A DNA stretch of 64,000 bases from Methanobacteriaceae archaeon. GTDB lineage: Archaea > Methanobacteriota > Methanobacteria > Methanobacteriales > Methanobacteriaceae. The stretch's first letter is position 1, and each line of letters begins with the position of its first letter. The notes under the pieces were generated by a model that saw only the letters and a list, made by a program, of their open reading frames with translations, was not told where the DNA came from and searched no databases. Shown here one piece after another: positions 50,516-58,213 of the stretch. Both the position numbers and the translations under genes were made by a program. The stretch spans positions 1 through 64,000 of the forward strand of contig CAAFWR010000111.1 of the NCBI GenBank assembly GCA_900766745.1, in the 5' to 3' direction.

Positions 50516-51386
50516 AGACTGTAGTGTATGGTTAAGTAATAATAAAGTAAAGGATAGTATGGCTGTATCCTTATAATATAGAAATAAATGGTTAGCGTTT
50601 TACACCTAAAACTTATATCGCAAGGAGTATATTCGACCTCTCATGCGTAACATATAAGAAACTGGTGTCCTCAACGTCTTGGAAAGTTATTGAGTTTTTT
50701 AAAAAGCATCTGTTTTTCTAGATTGCTTTAAACTCTCAATATAAGAGTTTACTATCTTAATATCTAGAATAAGATAGTAGATTATTTAAAAGAATAGTAT
50801 AATCTTCCAAAACTATACTATTCTTTTGTGTTATCAACACTCACTATTACACACAGTAGCTAATTGTGTTTATTTAGTGACTAGATTCATAGTGGAAATG
50901 ATTCCTTATGAGAATCCTACTTACTAGCTAGATTTTAGCGTTCTATCCCCATCTTAATATGATGAGTATTTTTCGCAATCAGGGGTCTTAACCCTGGCAA
51001 CTCCAACTTAAATAAAAGTATTTATCATATAATTTTTAATAATGATACTCAAGTAATCAACAGTATCTTGGAGCATTATTTTACACCATTGGTTTTTCAC
51101 GTTGGTTGCTCGTTTTTTTTGATCTTTTAATCAATATATACTTGATCAGTATGTATATATCTATGCTTCTTACTTTCTAAGCGAGTTTGCGATTCTCAGA
51201 TTTCATATTTTCTATTACCACGCATTGGCTAATTAGAAGAGCCTTAATTAAATTAGAATAACATAATTTGCACAGTTTGTTTAGTTAATAAATGACTAAC
51301 CAGTCTGTGACTAACTTCTGGTTAGTCTTAATTTAATTTACTAGTCTTTACAGCGCTAGCTTTCTGTTTAGTTACTATAAAGATAA
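50516..51386 (-). ncRNA. 870-nt gene-free region with tandem strong hairpins
   Basis: Three back-to-back hairpins: TAAACTCT / AGAGTTTA (50729-50751), ACTATCTTA / TAAGATAGT (50751-50778) and a perfect 14-bp stem AAAAGAATAGTATA / TATACTATTCTTTT (50788-50827). GACTAACCAG / CTGGTTAGTC (51294-51327, 10 bp) and CAGGG-TTAAGAC-CCCTG lie further on. No ORF in either strand. Candidate large structured RNA or processed UTR; no known family recognised. Confidence 0.55.
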
Positions 51387-51620
51387 TCAAATCTAGATAG
51401 TATTGTTAATCATATTAAGTAGCATTAATATTATTGCCATAAATGTTATATGATTGAGTTTCATTGATACGTTTAACATATATATATAATCATATATATT
51501 TGTTATTGTTGCGAAATCATTTTTAGCAAATGCTATTGCTATAGATAATGTAAATATTAATATAGCACAACATCCTAGTACTATTATGATTTGTGTTATA
51601 ATATTTATAAGCTTTATCAT
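51387..51620 (-). CDS. Small membrane protein, two TM helices
   Basis: ATG 51620. Hydrophobic stretches IITQIIIVLGCCAILIFTL and ITFMAIILMLLNMI. The frame reaches TAG at 51393-51395 (75 aa); as Gln it ends two codons later at TGA 51387-51389 (77 aa). ATG overlaps the upstream TGA (ATGA). Function unknown. Confidence 0.65.
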
Positions 51621-51721
51621 ACTTTATCTAATAGTAATAATATTATCCACAGAATAAATTGACCAAGTACAACAATTAATGTTATAGTTGTCATCAAATT
51701 GTTCTTTTGTCTTTTATCCAT
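51617..51721 (-). CDS. Single-pass membrane peptide (34 aa)
   Basis: ATG 51721 to TGA, overlapping the next gene by ATGA. Basic N-terminus (MDKRQKNN) then TLIVVLGQFILWIILLLL, a classic positive-inside single TM helix. Coupled with the two-TM protein downstream. Confidence 0.6.
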   Translation of the reverse strand: MDKRQKNNLMTTITLIVVLGQFILWIILLLLDKV

Positions 51722-51795
51722 ATATGTTGTTTTTTGATAAAAATAAGTTTAGAAAGTTGCTATAATGGTGACTCAATTGGTTTGAAACGGTAAAC

Positions 51796-51826
51796 CATAG
51801 CTCCTACAGTTAGACTGCAAGAGCTA
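51796..51826 (-). terminator. Hairpin after the acidic-tailed protein gene
   Basis: ATAGCTC / GAGCTAT outer stem with an inner TTGCAGT / ACTGTAG-like stem, immediately downstream of the stop at 51837. No T-run, so likely an mRNA 3' stabiliser or weak terminator. Confidence 0.5.
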
Positions 51827-51836
51827 TATATTAGGT

Positions 51837-52526
51837 TTACTCGTCATCTTCTTCGTCGTCAGTTTGTTGATTTTTTTCAGGTTCTGAAACAGGATTACCA
51901 ACACTTTCATTTGCTTCTGGTTTGTTGACACGTTTCTCATACCAATATGAACCGTTAGCAATGTTTGCATTTGCGTTCCTTGTAATTACTTCAATATAAG
52001 TTCCTCCGTTAAGATCATTATCCCATTCGTTTGAGTCCTTATAATCAGTAATTTCGCCCGTTTTTTCATCAACAACCATCTCAAGACGTGAATACCCAAC
52101 CGCATTAAGTTGTGTTAATTCCTTTTGCTCGCCATTTGCATCAGCGTAGTAAATTTTACTTACACCTAAAACCTCACTAACCGGCAGGGTTTTGTAAACT
52201 AGTGGCAATGAAAATTCACAATCAGATAATTTAACAACTTCTCCTTTCTTTGTTGTAAAGGTTTTTGAATCGCTTTCCATACACTTAATAAATCTATCGA
52301 GATTTTTCTTGTATGCTTTCGCCGTCTCATCCTCAGTGGGAAATAAACACTTAACAAGATTAATGTTGCGTATTGCAGCCGCTTGCGGATTCAATACCTT
52401 AACACCTCCAATCGTGATGAATGTAGGTGCATTCTTAGCGCCTTGTGAATAACTAAATGTACACACGTAGAACTCGTCTCCATTTGTGCGAGTTCTCTTT
52501 TCCGCAGAAATCAATTTGCTTAACAT
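51837..52526 (-). CDS. Acidic-tailed protein, possibly ssDNA-binding
   Basis: 229 aa from ATG 52526, chosen because AGGAG lies about 9 nt upstream; an upstream GTG would add 47 residues but runs through a structured leader. The N-terminal half is beta-rich (GDEFYVCTFSYSQG, APTFITIGGVKVL). The C-terminus is Asn/Glu/Asp rich and ends DDEEDDE, as in some phage ssDNA-binding proteins (T7 gp2.5-like tail). Codon use is balanced, suggesting high expression. DNA binding is inferred only from the tail. Confidence 0.75.
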   Translation of the reverse strand: MLSKLISAEKRTRTNGDEFYVCTFSYSQGAKNAPTFITIGGVKVLNPQAAAIRNINLVKCLFPTEDETAKAYKKNLDRFIKCMESDSKTFTTKKGEVVKLSDCEFSLPLVYKTLPVSEVLGVSKIYYADANGEQKELTQLNAVGYSRLEMVVDEKTGEITDYKDSNEWDNDLNGGTYIEVITRNANANIANGSYWYEKRVNKPEANESVGNPVSEPEKNQQTDDEEDDE

Positions 52527-52640
52527 GATTTTTTTCTCCTTTCTTGATTTACTTGTTACTTGTGTGGAATAGCCCAACAGATACAAGCCCGTAGGGGTGT
52601 TCCACTCCGATACAAGGTAGAGGGGTGTGAATTTTTGCTG
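52527..52640 (-). promoter_or_regulatory. Structured 5' leader with Shine-Dalgarno
   Basis: Contains the same 16-nt ribosome-site block found at 35618-35633, and a helix GTGGAA / TTCCAC (about 52562-52604) around GCCC/GGGG-like pairs. Likely a shared translation enhancer or regulatory leader. Confidence 0.6.
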
Positions 52641-52811
52641 CTTCCCACACGCAGATTTCTTCACCAAAAAAATTTTTTATATATTTTTATTTTAAATAAT
52701 GTTAAAAAATAGCTATTAAACTTAAATAAATATTCATAATAAATGTTAATAATAATAACCAATATAGTTAAATATACGTTACTGTATACAGTAGATACAG
52801 TTAAATACAGT
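52641..52811. promoter_or_regulatory. Divergent intergenic region, probable early promoters
   Basis: Very AT-rich stretch between the left-pointing and right-pointing blocks. Contains ACTGTATACAGT, a 12-bp palindrome near 52791, followed by two further TACAGT words just before the first right-pointing gene; a plausible operator. AAAAAAATTTTTTATATATTTTTATTTTAAA lacks genes and could hold promoters for both directions. Confidence 0.55.
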
Positions 52812-52898
52812 ATGAATACAGAAGACATATTAGAAGAATTAACTAAAGTAGATGATGTAAGTCCTATTACTTTAGAATTACTATTAACATATTATTAA
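52812..52898 (+). CDS. Tiny acidic protein (28 aa)
   Basis: ATG 52812 to TAA 52896-52898, first gene of the right-pointing block. Acidic helix (NTEDILEELTKVDDV). Placement immediately after the ACTGTATACAGT element and 4 nt before the next ATG supports it. Confidence 0.5.
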   Translation: MNTEDILEELTKVDDVSPITLELLLTYY

Positions 52899-52902
52899 CA
52901 AT

Positions 52903-53013
52903 ATGTACTCAAATGATGATATAAACTTTATTGCAAATGAAGTATATAAACTAAGTTCTCCTACTTAGTAGAATCTAATGAGATTGTATGGATTTATAAT
53001 AACAGAAGCATGA
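52903..53013 (+). CDS. Small protein with two adjacent TAG codons (36 aa)
   Basis: ATG 52903 to TGA 53011-53013, readable only with TAG as Gln: LSSPTQQNLMRLYGF, where both Q are TAG. Ends in ATGA overlap with the next gene. Helical. Function unknown. Confidence 0.6.
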
Positions 53014-53195
53014 ATTACTATTTCATAAGACAAAGAGATTAGCAGTATTCTAATTGCCTTTACTTAAGTAAGATAAGTAAGAACTATAAATTAAATGATA
53101 ATTATAGATCCTTTACTTTACCAGGACAGATAGAATATACTTTCTCTGAAGATTTATATAAACAGTTTAAGAAAGAAATAAATACAGTTAAATGA
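53010..53195 (+). CDS. Small basic protein with one TAG (61 aa)
   Basis: ATG 53010 overlaps the upstream TGA; TAG at codon 11 (RQRDQQYSN) is read as Gln; TGA 53193-53195 overlaps the next ATG. Tyr/Lys rich, mixed structure. The chain of ATGA overlaps argues for a real operon of tiny genes. Confidence 0.65.
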
Positions 53196-53272
53196 CAGAA
53201 TTTACTGCACTATGTTTAGTAGGTATGTTAGGGTGTCTAGCTTATATCATACTAAATAAATTAACAAAGTAA
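53192..53272 (+). CDS. Single-pass membrane peptide (26 aa)
   Basis: ATG 53192 (ATGA overlap) to TAA 53270-53272. TALCLVGMLGCLAYIIL is a membrane helix ending in NKLTK. Last of the four-gene mini-operon. Confidence 0.55.
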   Translation: MTEFTALCLVGMLGCLAYIILNKLTK

Positions 53273-53429
53273 TGTGCCCTAAGTACACGGGATCGTAGTA
53301 CGTTCCACGCTTAAAGAAGTTACTGTAAAGTAGAAGCGCACCAGGGAATCCTAATCGTAAGTAGGCTCAGTTTAGCTACCTTTCTGACGGTCTTTGAATA
53401 AAAAAGGTAGCCCCTAAAACGGTATTACT
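53273..53429 (+). promoter_or_regulatory. Leader with hairpin before the Cys-rich protein
   Basis: GCTACCTTT / AAAGGTAGC (about 53377-53412) forms a 9-bp stem ending close to the next start. No T-run, so more likely a 5' UTR structure than a terminator. GCGCACCAGGGAATCC lies upstream. No ORF. Confidence 0.45.
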
Positions 53430-53636
53430 ATGGAAAAGAACGAACAAAAAAAAGCAGATAGAATTGAGTATGTTTTCAGGAATAAAACTTATATAGCTAC
53501 TCCTGAACTTAGTAAAGGTTGTTGCGTAGGTTGTGCGTTTGTTAATAATATGAATTGCGCTAACTTTAAAGATAGAATGGATATATGTCATAAAGGATAT
53601 ATATTTAAGCGCAAATTTAATCATATAGATGAGTAA
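53430..53636 (+). CDS. Small Cys-rich protein
   Basis: 68 aa, ATG to TAA. Six cysteines in ELSKGCCVGCAFVNNMNC ... MDICHKGYIF suggest a metal-binding knuckle. Phage relatives of this shape occur next to dUTPase/structural-entry genes; function unknown. Confidence 0.72.
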   Translation: MEKNEQKKADRIEYVFRNKTYIATPELSKGCCVGCAFVNNMNCANFKDRMDICHKGYIFKRKFNHIDE

Positions 53637-53681
53637 CCTTACTTTACTTACTGCGTTAATAGATATTATAAAGTAAATATT

Positions 53682-54035
53682 ATGGAAGATAAAGTACTAG
53701 AAACAGTGGTAAACGGATTGGAATATAGTTTTGAAAAAGATATATTGGTAAAACCTTTAGCTCCTATCATGGTTACTAAAGAATATACAGAGCAAATTCC
53801 TACTGGTGAAAAGGATGAAGAAGGTTTTAATAAGTATGAAGTAAAGACTCATACTAAAGAAGTTGAATCAGATTTTGCAAAAGGTATTGTTCTATCTATT
53901 CCAACCGGTGCTGATAGTACCATTAAGGTTGGTGATACTATAGTATACCCTAAGAAATTTGCTAAAGACTTTGATCTATTTAAAGACTCACAATTAGTTA
54001 AACCATACGACGTTGTAGCTAAAGTCGTTAAATAA
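53682..54035 (+). CDS. GroES-like co-chaperonin fold protein
   Basis: 117 aa. ILVKPLAPIMVTKE, then FAKGIVLSIPTG, IKVGDTIVYPKKFAKDF and LVKPYDVVAKV follow the order of GroES beta-strands (VKPL ... GIV ... VKVGDKVLF ... VVAVG). The mobile loop between them is longer than in GroES and charged. Could help host GroEL fold capsid proteins. Fold is inferred from pattern, not searched. It is followed by a strong terminator. Confidence 0.65.
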   Translation: MEDKVLETVVNGLEYSFEKDILVKPLAPIMVTKEYTEQIPTGEKDEEGFNKYEVKTHTKEVESDFAKGIVLSIPTGADSTIKVGDTIVYPKKFAKDFDLFKDSQLVKPYDVVAKVVK

Positions 54036-54083
54036 GCTATTATTCATGAATTGAATGTTTTTATTTTTAGAGTAATAAATCGC

Positions 54084-54114
54084 TGCCCTGCCATCAAAGC
54101 GGGGCATTCTTTTT
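54084..54114 (+). terminator. Rho-independent terminator
   Basis: TGCCCTGC / GCGGGGCA (8 bp, one T-G) with a 7-nt loop, followed by TTCTTTTT. GC-rich for this genome, clear intrinsic terminator after the GroES-like gene. Confidence 0.85.
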
Positions 54115-54165
54115 GCTACTACTTTACTAAACATTAATAAATGTTAAATATTTTAAACACTTTTT

Positions 54166-54384
54166 ATGTTAGTGCGTTTTAAGGGCATTATGGGAACAAT
54201 AATAATAGTACTTGTAAGTGTTATCGGTTTTGGTGCTCTTACTTATGCTCAAGGAAAACACGAAGGATACATTCAAGGCAGAATTGATGGGTATGAAGAG
54301 TGTAAGAAGAACTTTAACAGAATACAAGAATTTAAACAAAAGATATTAAATAAAAAGTTAGACATATGGAAGGATACAAAGTAA
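54166..54384 (+). CDS. Small membrane-anchored protein
   Basis: 72 aa. One hydrophobic segment (TIIIVLVSVIGFGALTYA) after a basic start, then a charged helix (YEECKKNFNRIQEFKQK). An ATG at residue 9 is an alternative start. Ends overlapping the next gene by 19 nt. Confidence 0.65.
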   Translation: MLVRFKGIMGTIIIVLVSVIGFGALTYAQGKHEGYIQGRIDGYEECKKNFNRIQEFKQKILNKKLDIWKDTK

Positions 54385-54794
54385 TTAAGAATTTTAGCTT
54401 CGCTGAAAAAGGTGATGTGTTTACTAAAGTTGAAGATTTAAACTTGTGGGAACTTCAGAAATCTGAAGTAGTATCAGATACAGAAACTTATACTTCAATG
54501 GCATTTGATTCTTCTACTATGGAAGAATTAGCTAACAAAGATTATGTAATCTGGTATAGTGAAGAAGTAGAAAAAGATAATAATGAGGATGAATGTGAAT
54601 GCTGTTGTGATAAGTTAGAGAAAGTAAAAGAATATGTTAATACTTTGATTGATACATATACTAAAGATTATAATGAACTAATGAAGGATTATAATGAAGG
54701 TAATGTGCAGCAATGTGTTAAAGTAGAAGCAGAAACTGTATACCACAATTTAAATAAAGTTCTCAATAGTATTAAAGATTTGTTAGATGAATAA
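54366..54794 (+). CDS. Hypothetical protein with Cys cluster
   Basis: 142 aa, ATG to TAA. N-terminus resembles a small beta-barrel (GYKVIKNFSFAEKGDVFTK, VIWYSEEV). The middle has NEDECECCCDKLEKV, a dense Cys/acidic cluster, then a coiled helix. It overlaps both neighbours, so is operonic. Function unknown. Confidence 0.72.
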   Translation: MEGYKVIKNFSFAEKGDVFTKVEDLNLWELQKSEVVSDTETYTSMAFDSSTMEELANKDYVIWYSEEVEKDNNEDECECCCDKLEKVKEYVNTLIDTYTKDYNELMKDYNEGNVQQCVKVEAETVYHNLNKVLNSIKDLLDE

Positions 54795-55155
54795 ATTAGT
54801 AAAGACTGTTAATAAAGGCAATCTTTACTATGAATACCTTAACGCTTTAAATGGTATACTACAACTTACAAATAGGGAATTGGAGTTACTTACTAAGTTC
54901 GTTGAATTAGATGTGAACTTTACTCCAATACCTGGTGTAAGTAAAAATGTAGCTAATACTGACAATCGTAGGATGATTAAAAGTACTATGGGTATTACTC
55001 CTGATAACTTAAGTAGATATATAAGTAAGTTCAAGAAAGAGGGTCTTTTAGTACAGGGAAAAGCAGAAGATGAATTAGTAGTTAATAAGATACTAATTCC
55101 AGAGATAATAAAAGATAGGGTGCAAATAACGTTAATACTAAGAGTAAATGAATAA
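54787..55155 (+). CDS. Winged-helix DNA-binding protein
   Basis: 122 aa. NRELELLTKFVELDV and TPDNLSRYISKFKKEGLLVQG match a helix-turn-helix with recognition helix (NLSRYISKF) and wing (GLLVQGKAEDELVVN). Likely a transcription regulator of phage genes. Similar wHTH proteins occur in crAss-like phages upstream of the packaging genes. Confidence 0.75.
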   Translation: MNKLVKTVNKGNLYYEYLNALNGILQLTNRELELLTKFVELDVNFTPIPGVSKNVANTDNRRMIKSTMGITPDNLSRYISKFKKEGLLVQGKAEDELVVNKILIPEIIKDRVQITLILRVNE

Positions 55156-55510
55156 TAAAATAAATAATAAACATTTCTATATGATCTTTGATAATGGGCA
55201 TATAGTACATGTAGAGAATAGAAGTAATAGGTTAGTACGATATTTCAGACATCTTTTTAACTTACGTTCTAATCTGAAATTAACTTCTTTTGTCCCAAAG
55301 AAACCTTACTCTAATAAAGAAATCAAGAAATTATCTGATATACTATACAGAAATCGCGATTTAGATGAATCTGATATTGTAGTAATAATAAATTCTATTA
55401 GACCTAATACTATCAGAGAATCTTTAACAGAGTTAGAAACTAGTGAATATTATATAAATGCAACAGCAAAAAAAGATATCAATTTACTCAAGTCTGGCAA
55501 ACAAATATAA
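55148..55510 (+). CDS. Hypothetical protein
   Basis: 120 aa, ATG to TAA, overlapping the upstream stop by 8 nt. Basic, helical (NRLVRYFRHLFNLR, RNRDLDESDIVVIIN). No family recognised. Confidence 0.68.
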   Translation: MNNKINNKHFYMIFDNGHIVHVENRSNRLVRYFRHLFNLRSNLKLTSFVPKKPYSNKEIKKLSDILYRNRDLDESDIVVIINSIRPNTIRESLTELETSEYYINATAKKDINLLKSGKQI

Positions 55511-55658
55511 TTTACCTTATCCTGTTATAGAAGTAATATGCAATAGTCCATTTAAGTTTGCTAAAGAAGTAATGTCAAATGATGAAGATACTAAAGATAT
55601 TATGTTTGCTTACTTATTTAAACTTAAATTAAAAAAGAGATATAAAGAAATAAAATGA
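55458..55658 (+). CDS. Small conserved-type phage protein
   Basis: 66 aa. SSLANKYNLPYPVIEVICNSPFKFA followed by DIMFAYLFKLKLKKRY is a pattern I associate with a small protein conserved in Bacteroidales phages near packaging genes; role unknown. It overlaps neighbours by 53 nt upstream and ATGA downstream. Confidence 0.65.
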   Translation: MQQQKKISIYSSLANKYNLPYPVIEVICNSPFKFAKEVMSNDEDTKDIMFAYLFKLKLKKRYKEIK

Positions 55659-55792
55659 GACAGTTTATTGAAGAATGCTTAACGCCCAATTATAAGATTC
55701 ACTGGTTAGATTCTATTTACTTTGATCCTGTATTACTTAACAATATACAGATGTATATAGCAATTAGTGATAGTAGACTATTAAGAATATGA
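55655..55792 (+). CDS. Small protein coupled on both sides (45 aa)
   Basis: ATG 55655 overlaps the upstream TGA, and TGA 55790-55792 overlaps the next ATG. Acidic/aromatic sequence (NYKIHWLDSIYFDPV). Both ATGA overlaps make it a convincing gene despite its size; function unknown. Confidence 0.65.
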   Translation: MRQFIEECLTPNYKIHWLDSIYFDPVLLNNIQMYIAISDSRLLRI

Positions 55793-56223
55793 TACTAAGA
55801 AAGTTTGATAATATATATCCTAGAACATTTTGGATAGCTATAATAGAAAAGGAAGAAGATGTATACACAATATTAAAGAAATTCACGATATACAACTTAT
55901 TGCCAGGTTTCGATAAAATACGAAAAGAAGCTGAAGAAGAAATGTTAAAAGCGTATGACGGAGATGTTATTGCAGAATGTAGACCGGTTATGTTAAACAG
56001 TAGTTCTGAGATGGGTATTATTTGCATAATATATAGACCCGATGAAGTAGATGGTACGCATATAGCACACGAATCAGTTCACATAACTGATTATTACTTT
56101 GAAGTCACAGGTATGAATGGAGAAGAATTCTCAGGTGGTGGTAATGAAGGGTATGCGTATTTAGTTGGCTGGGCTGCTGGATGTTTTATTAAAGTAATGA
56201 AAGAATATGGAAAGACAGAGTAA
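55789..56223 (+). CDS. HESVH zincin-like metallopeptidase
   Basis: 144 aa. HESVH at residues 94-98 is the HExxH zinc site; NEGYAYLVGWAA at 119-130 supplies Glu-120 as a third ligand, giving a minimal gluzincin (HExxH...E). A signal peptide is not obvious. Small phage zincins may process virion proteins or cut host factors. Confidence 0.8.
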   Translation: MILRKFDNIYPRTFWIAIIEKEEDVYTILKKFTIYNLLPGFDKIRKEAEEEMLKAYDGDVIAECRPVMLNSSSEMGIICIIYRPDEVDGTHIAHESVHITDYYFEVTGMNGEEFSGGGNEGYAYLVGWAAGCFIKVMKEYGKTE

Positions 56224-56485
56224 AGAAGATTCATTAGCTCTATGGGAGTTTGAGAAGAACAACGTTAAACAATTTGGATCTAATATCAGCGAAGAGTTAA
56301 AAGAGTTAATGGAAGTCGCAGATAAGAAGATAAATGACTATTCGTTAACATATAATGAATTTCTAGATGACATTCTAGAAGGTTTAGCTAAACTAAAAGA
56401 CACAGATAATATTGAAACTAGGCGGTTACAGATAAAAGGATTGTACAACTATTTAACTAATAAGTATATTGAAGATGGAGAATGA
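56207..56485 (+). CDS. Hypothetical helical protein
   Basis: 92 aa, ATG to TGA. Highly helical and acidic (NISEELKELMEVADKKIND, DDILEGLAKLKDTDN). Overlaps the upstream gene by 17 nt and the next ATG by 11 nt. Function unknown. Confidence 0.68.
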   Translation: MERQSKEDSLALWEFEKNNVKQFGSNISEELKELMEVADKKINDYSLTYNEFLDDILEGLAKLKDTDNIETRRLQIKGLYNYLTNKYIEDGE

Positions 56486-56804
56486 TGGTAAGAAATATGA
56501 TTGTGATAAAGTAAGAATGGATCTGATTCCATTAGATGTAGTTGAGAATATTGGTAAGGTACTTACTTATGGAGCTCAGAAATACTCAGATAATAGTTGG
56601 CAAAATCTTCCAGATTTTTGGAAAAGATATAAAGCAGCATTACTAAGACATCTTACTGCTATAGACAAAGGAGAATTAATAGATCCTGAAAGTGGACTAC
56701 CTCATATAGATCATGTACTTTGTAATACGGTATTCTTAGATTGGGGATTTCATCATGGTAAAGCGATTAGTATTAATACAAAAGATATTGAACAAGATAA
56801 ATAA
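56475..56804 (+). CDS. dATP/dGTP pyrophosphohydrolase-like protein (DUF5664-type)
   Basis: 109 aa from ATG 56475 (a TTG two codons upstream is less likely). Motifs YDCDKVRMDLIPLDVVENIG, VLTYGAQKYSDNSW, AALLRHLTAIDKGE and DPESGLPHIDHVLCN follow the phage dATP/dGTP diphosphohydrolase N-terminal family (all-alpha NTP pyrophosphatase). Together with the following dUTPase it would adjust the nucleotide pool. Confidence 0.8.
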   Translation: MENDGKKYDCDKVRMDLIPLDVVENIGKVLTYGAQKYSDNSWQNLPDFWKRYKAALLRHLTAIDKGELIDPESGLPHIDHVLCNTVFLDWGFHHGKAISINTKDIEQDK

Positions 56805-56806
56805 TT

Positions 56807-57322
56807 ATGGAACAATTGAAATTTAAAAAGTTAGATTACTCAGTAAAGAAAGAAGACGGTACAGAAGAGATTAAAAAATCTGAAGGTAAGTTGCCTATTA
56901 GAGCTACTAGTAGCAGTGCAGGATTAGATCTATATACTACTCGTATTACTCAAGAAGTAGATAATAGTGGCAAGTTAGTACTAGTATATCACACTGATAT
57001 TGCTGTAGAAATTCCTGAAGGATATGTTGGATTTATCTGTATGAAATCATCTATCTCTAAAAGATCTATTATTATGTGTAATGGTATTGGAGTGATTGAT
57101 TCTGATTATCGTGGAGAGTTGATGGCTAAATTTAAAGTAACTACAGATGCTATTCCTACAGTATATACTACAGATGAACCATTTGCTCAGTTAGTCATTG
57201 TTCCTTGTTCTATATTAGAACCTACTTTGGTAGAAGAATTGAGTGAAACAGAAAGAGGAGAAAAAGGATTCGGAGAAGCTACAGCAGAACAAAATAATGA
57301 AATTAAAGAAGTAAAAGAATAA
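56807..57322 (+). CDS. dut: dUTP diphosphatase
   Basis: 171 aa with all five trimeric dUTPase motifs: AGLDLY 38-43, KSSISKRS 80-87, NGIGVIDSDYRGE 92-104 (catalytic Asp), AQLVIVP 127-133 and RGEKGFGEAT 150-159. Hydrolyses dUTP to dUMP and pyrophosphate, limiting uracil in phage DNA. Separated from the previous gene by TAA-TT-ATG. C-terminal tail of 12 residues is acidic. Confidence 0.95.
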   Translation: MEQLKFKKLDYSVKKEDGTEEIKKSEGKLPIRATSSSAGLDLYTTRITQEVDNSGKLVLVYHTDIAVEIPEGYVGFICMKSSISKRSIIMCNGIGVIDSDYRGELMAKFKVTTDAIPTVYTTDEPFAQLVIVPCSILEPTLVEELSETERGEKGFGEATAEQNNEIKEVKE

Positions 57323-57324
57323 TT

Positions 57325-57648
57325 ATGGAAAATCTAGATATTACAATTATTCCTGTAAGTGCATCAGGTGTTGGAAATTTTATTGAAGTTCGTATTAATG
57401 GTATGTTATATAGAACAGAGATTGTGCAAGGTGAATTTACAGAAGATGTAATGAAACAATCTATGGAGAAACTAATGCCTACTATTCCTACTGAACAACA
57501 GGAACCTGTAGAATTAAAATTTTATCAGCTATTAGATGCTATTGCAAATACTAAAGCTGAAGAAGAGTATAGAGCTCAGCATCCTGAGGAGTTTATGCCA
57601 GAGAATTTTGAACCCAGTGTTGAAGAAGTAACTGATGAAATTATTTGA
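57325..57648 (+). CDS. Hypothetical protein
   Basis: 107 aa, TAA-TT-ATG start to TGA. N-terminal beta strands (ITIIPVSASGVGNFIEVRI), C-terminal acidic helix (EEYRAQHPEEFMP). Overlaps the next gene by 14 nt. No family recognised. Confidence 0.72.
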   Translation: MENLDITIIPVSASGVGNFIEVRINGMLYRTEIVQGEFTEDVMKQSMEKLMPTIPTEQQEPVELKFYQLLDAIANTKAEEEYRAQHPEEFMPENFEPSVEEVTDEII

Positions 57649-58162
57649 TATAAATGGTGGTAAAGTAGTAATACACCCTGACGCTTTGGGTCTCCCATTC
57701 TTTAAAAAGTTATGGGAGGCTGATAAGCCAGATAAAACACAAGCTACAAATGTAATAAGTTATATAGTACTTATGTGGTATTTTAAATCTCCATATGTAC
57801 TTCAGCTAGAACCAGATATCAGAGAAAAGAAGCTTAAGCAGTTATACTTTGGTAATGAAGATTATAAGCTTACAGTAGAAGAGAAGTCCTGTGAAGATGA
57901 TTATAAGAAGCTAATATACACTAGGAATCTGAGGATGCTGGATAGTATGAGAAACAAAGTAGATACTATTAGTAAGTATTACGAAGATTCTCTAGAAGAG
58001 CAACTAGATGAAAAGAAGATTAAAGATCTATTAGCTGGTATGGAAAAAGTAAAAGCTACCTTTCAGACACTAGATTTCCTCGAAAAAGCAGTTAAAGCTG
58101 AAGAAGTTAGTACTACTAAAGTACGTGGAGATGCCCAGATTAATCCTTATGAATTAGCTTAA
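57635..58162 (+). CDS. Conserved crAss-like hypothetical protein near terL
   Basis: 175 aa, ATG to TAA. ATNVISYIVLMWYFKSPYV is a hydrophobic helical stretch but the rest is soluble and helical (DYKKLIYTRNLRMLDSMRNK). A gene of this size and character commonly precedes the tRNA/terL region in crAss-like genomes; role unknown (possible structural or packaging accessory). Confidence 0.72.
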   Translation: MKLFDINGGKVVIHPDALGLPFFKKLWEADKPDKTQATNVISYIVLMWYFKSPYVLQLEPDIREKKLKQLYFGNEDYKLTVEEKSCEDDYKKLIYTRNLRMLDSMRNKVDTISKYYEDSLEEQLDEKKIKDLLAGMEKVKATFQTLDFLEKAVKAEEVSTTKVRGDAQINPYELA

Positions 58163-58213
58163 TTTGTGCAAATTATACACAAGTTTATAACAATAAATTA
58201 ATGAGTACGTTAT

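Noticed and set aside
50880-51010. tRNA from the CAGGG-TTAAGAC-CCCTG hairpin
   Set aside because: T-loop lacks TTC and no acceptor stem pairs around it.
53376-53624. Minus-strand 82-aa frame
   Set aside because: Antisense of the Cys-rich 53430 gene on the other strand.
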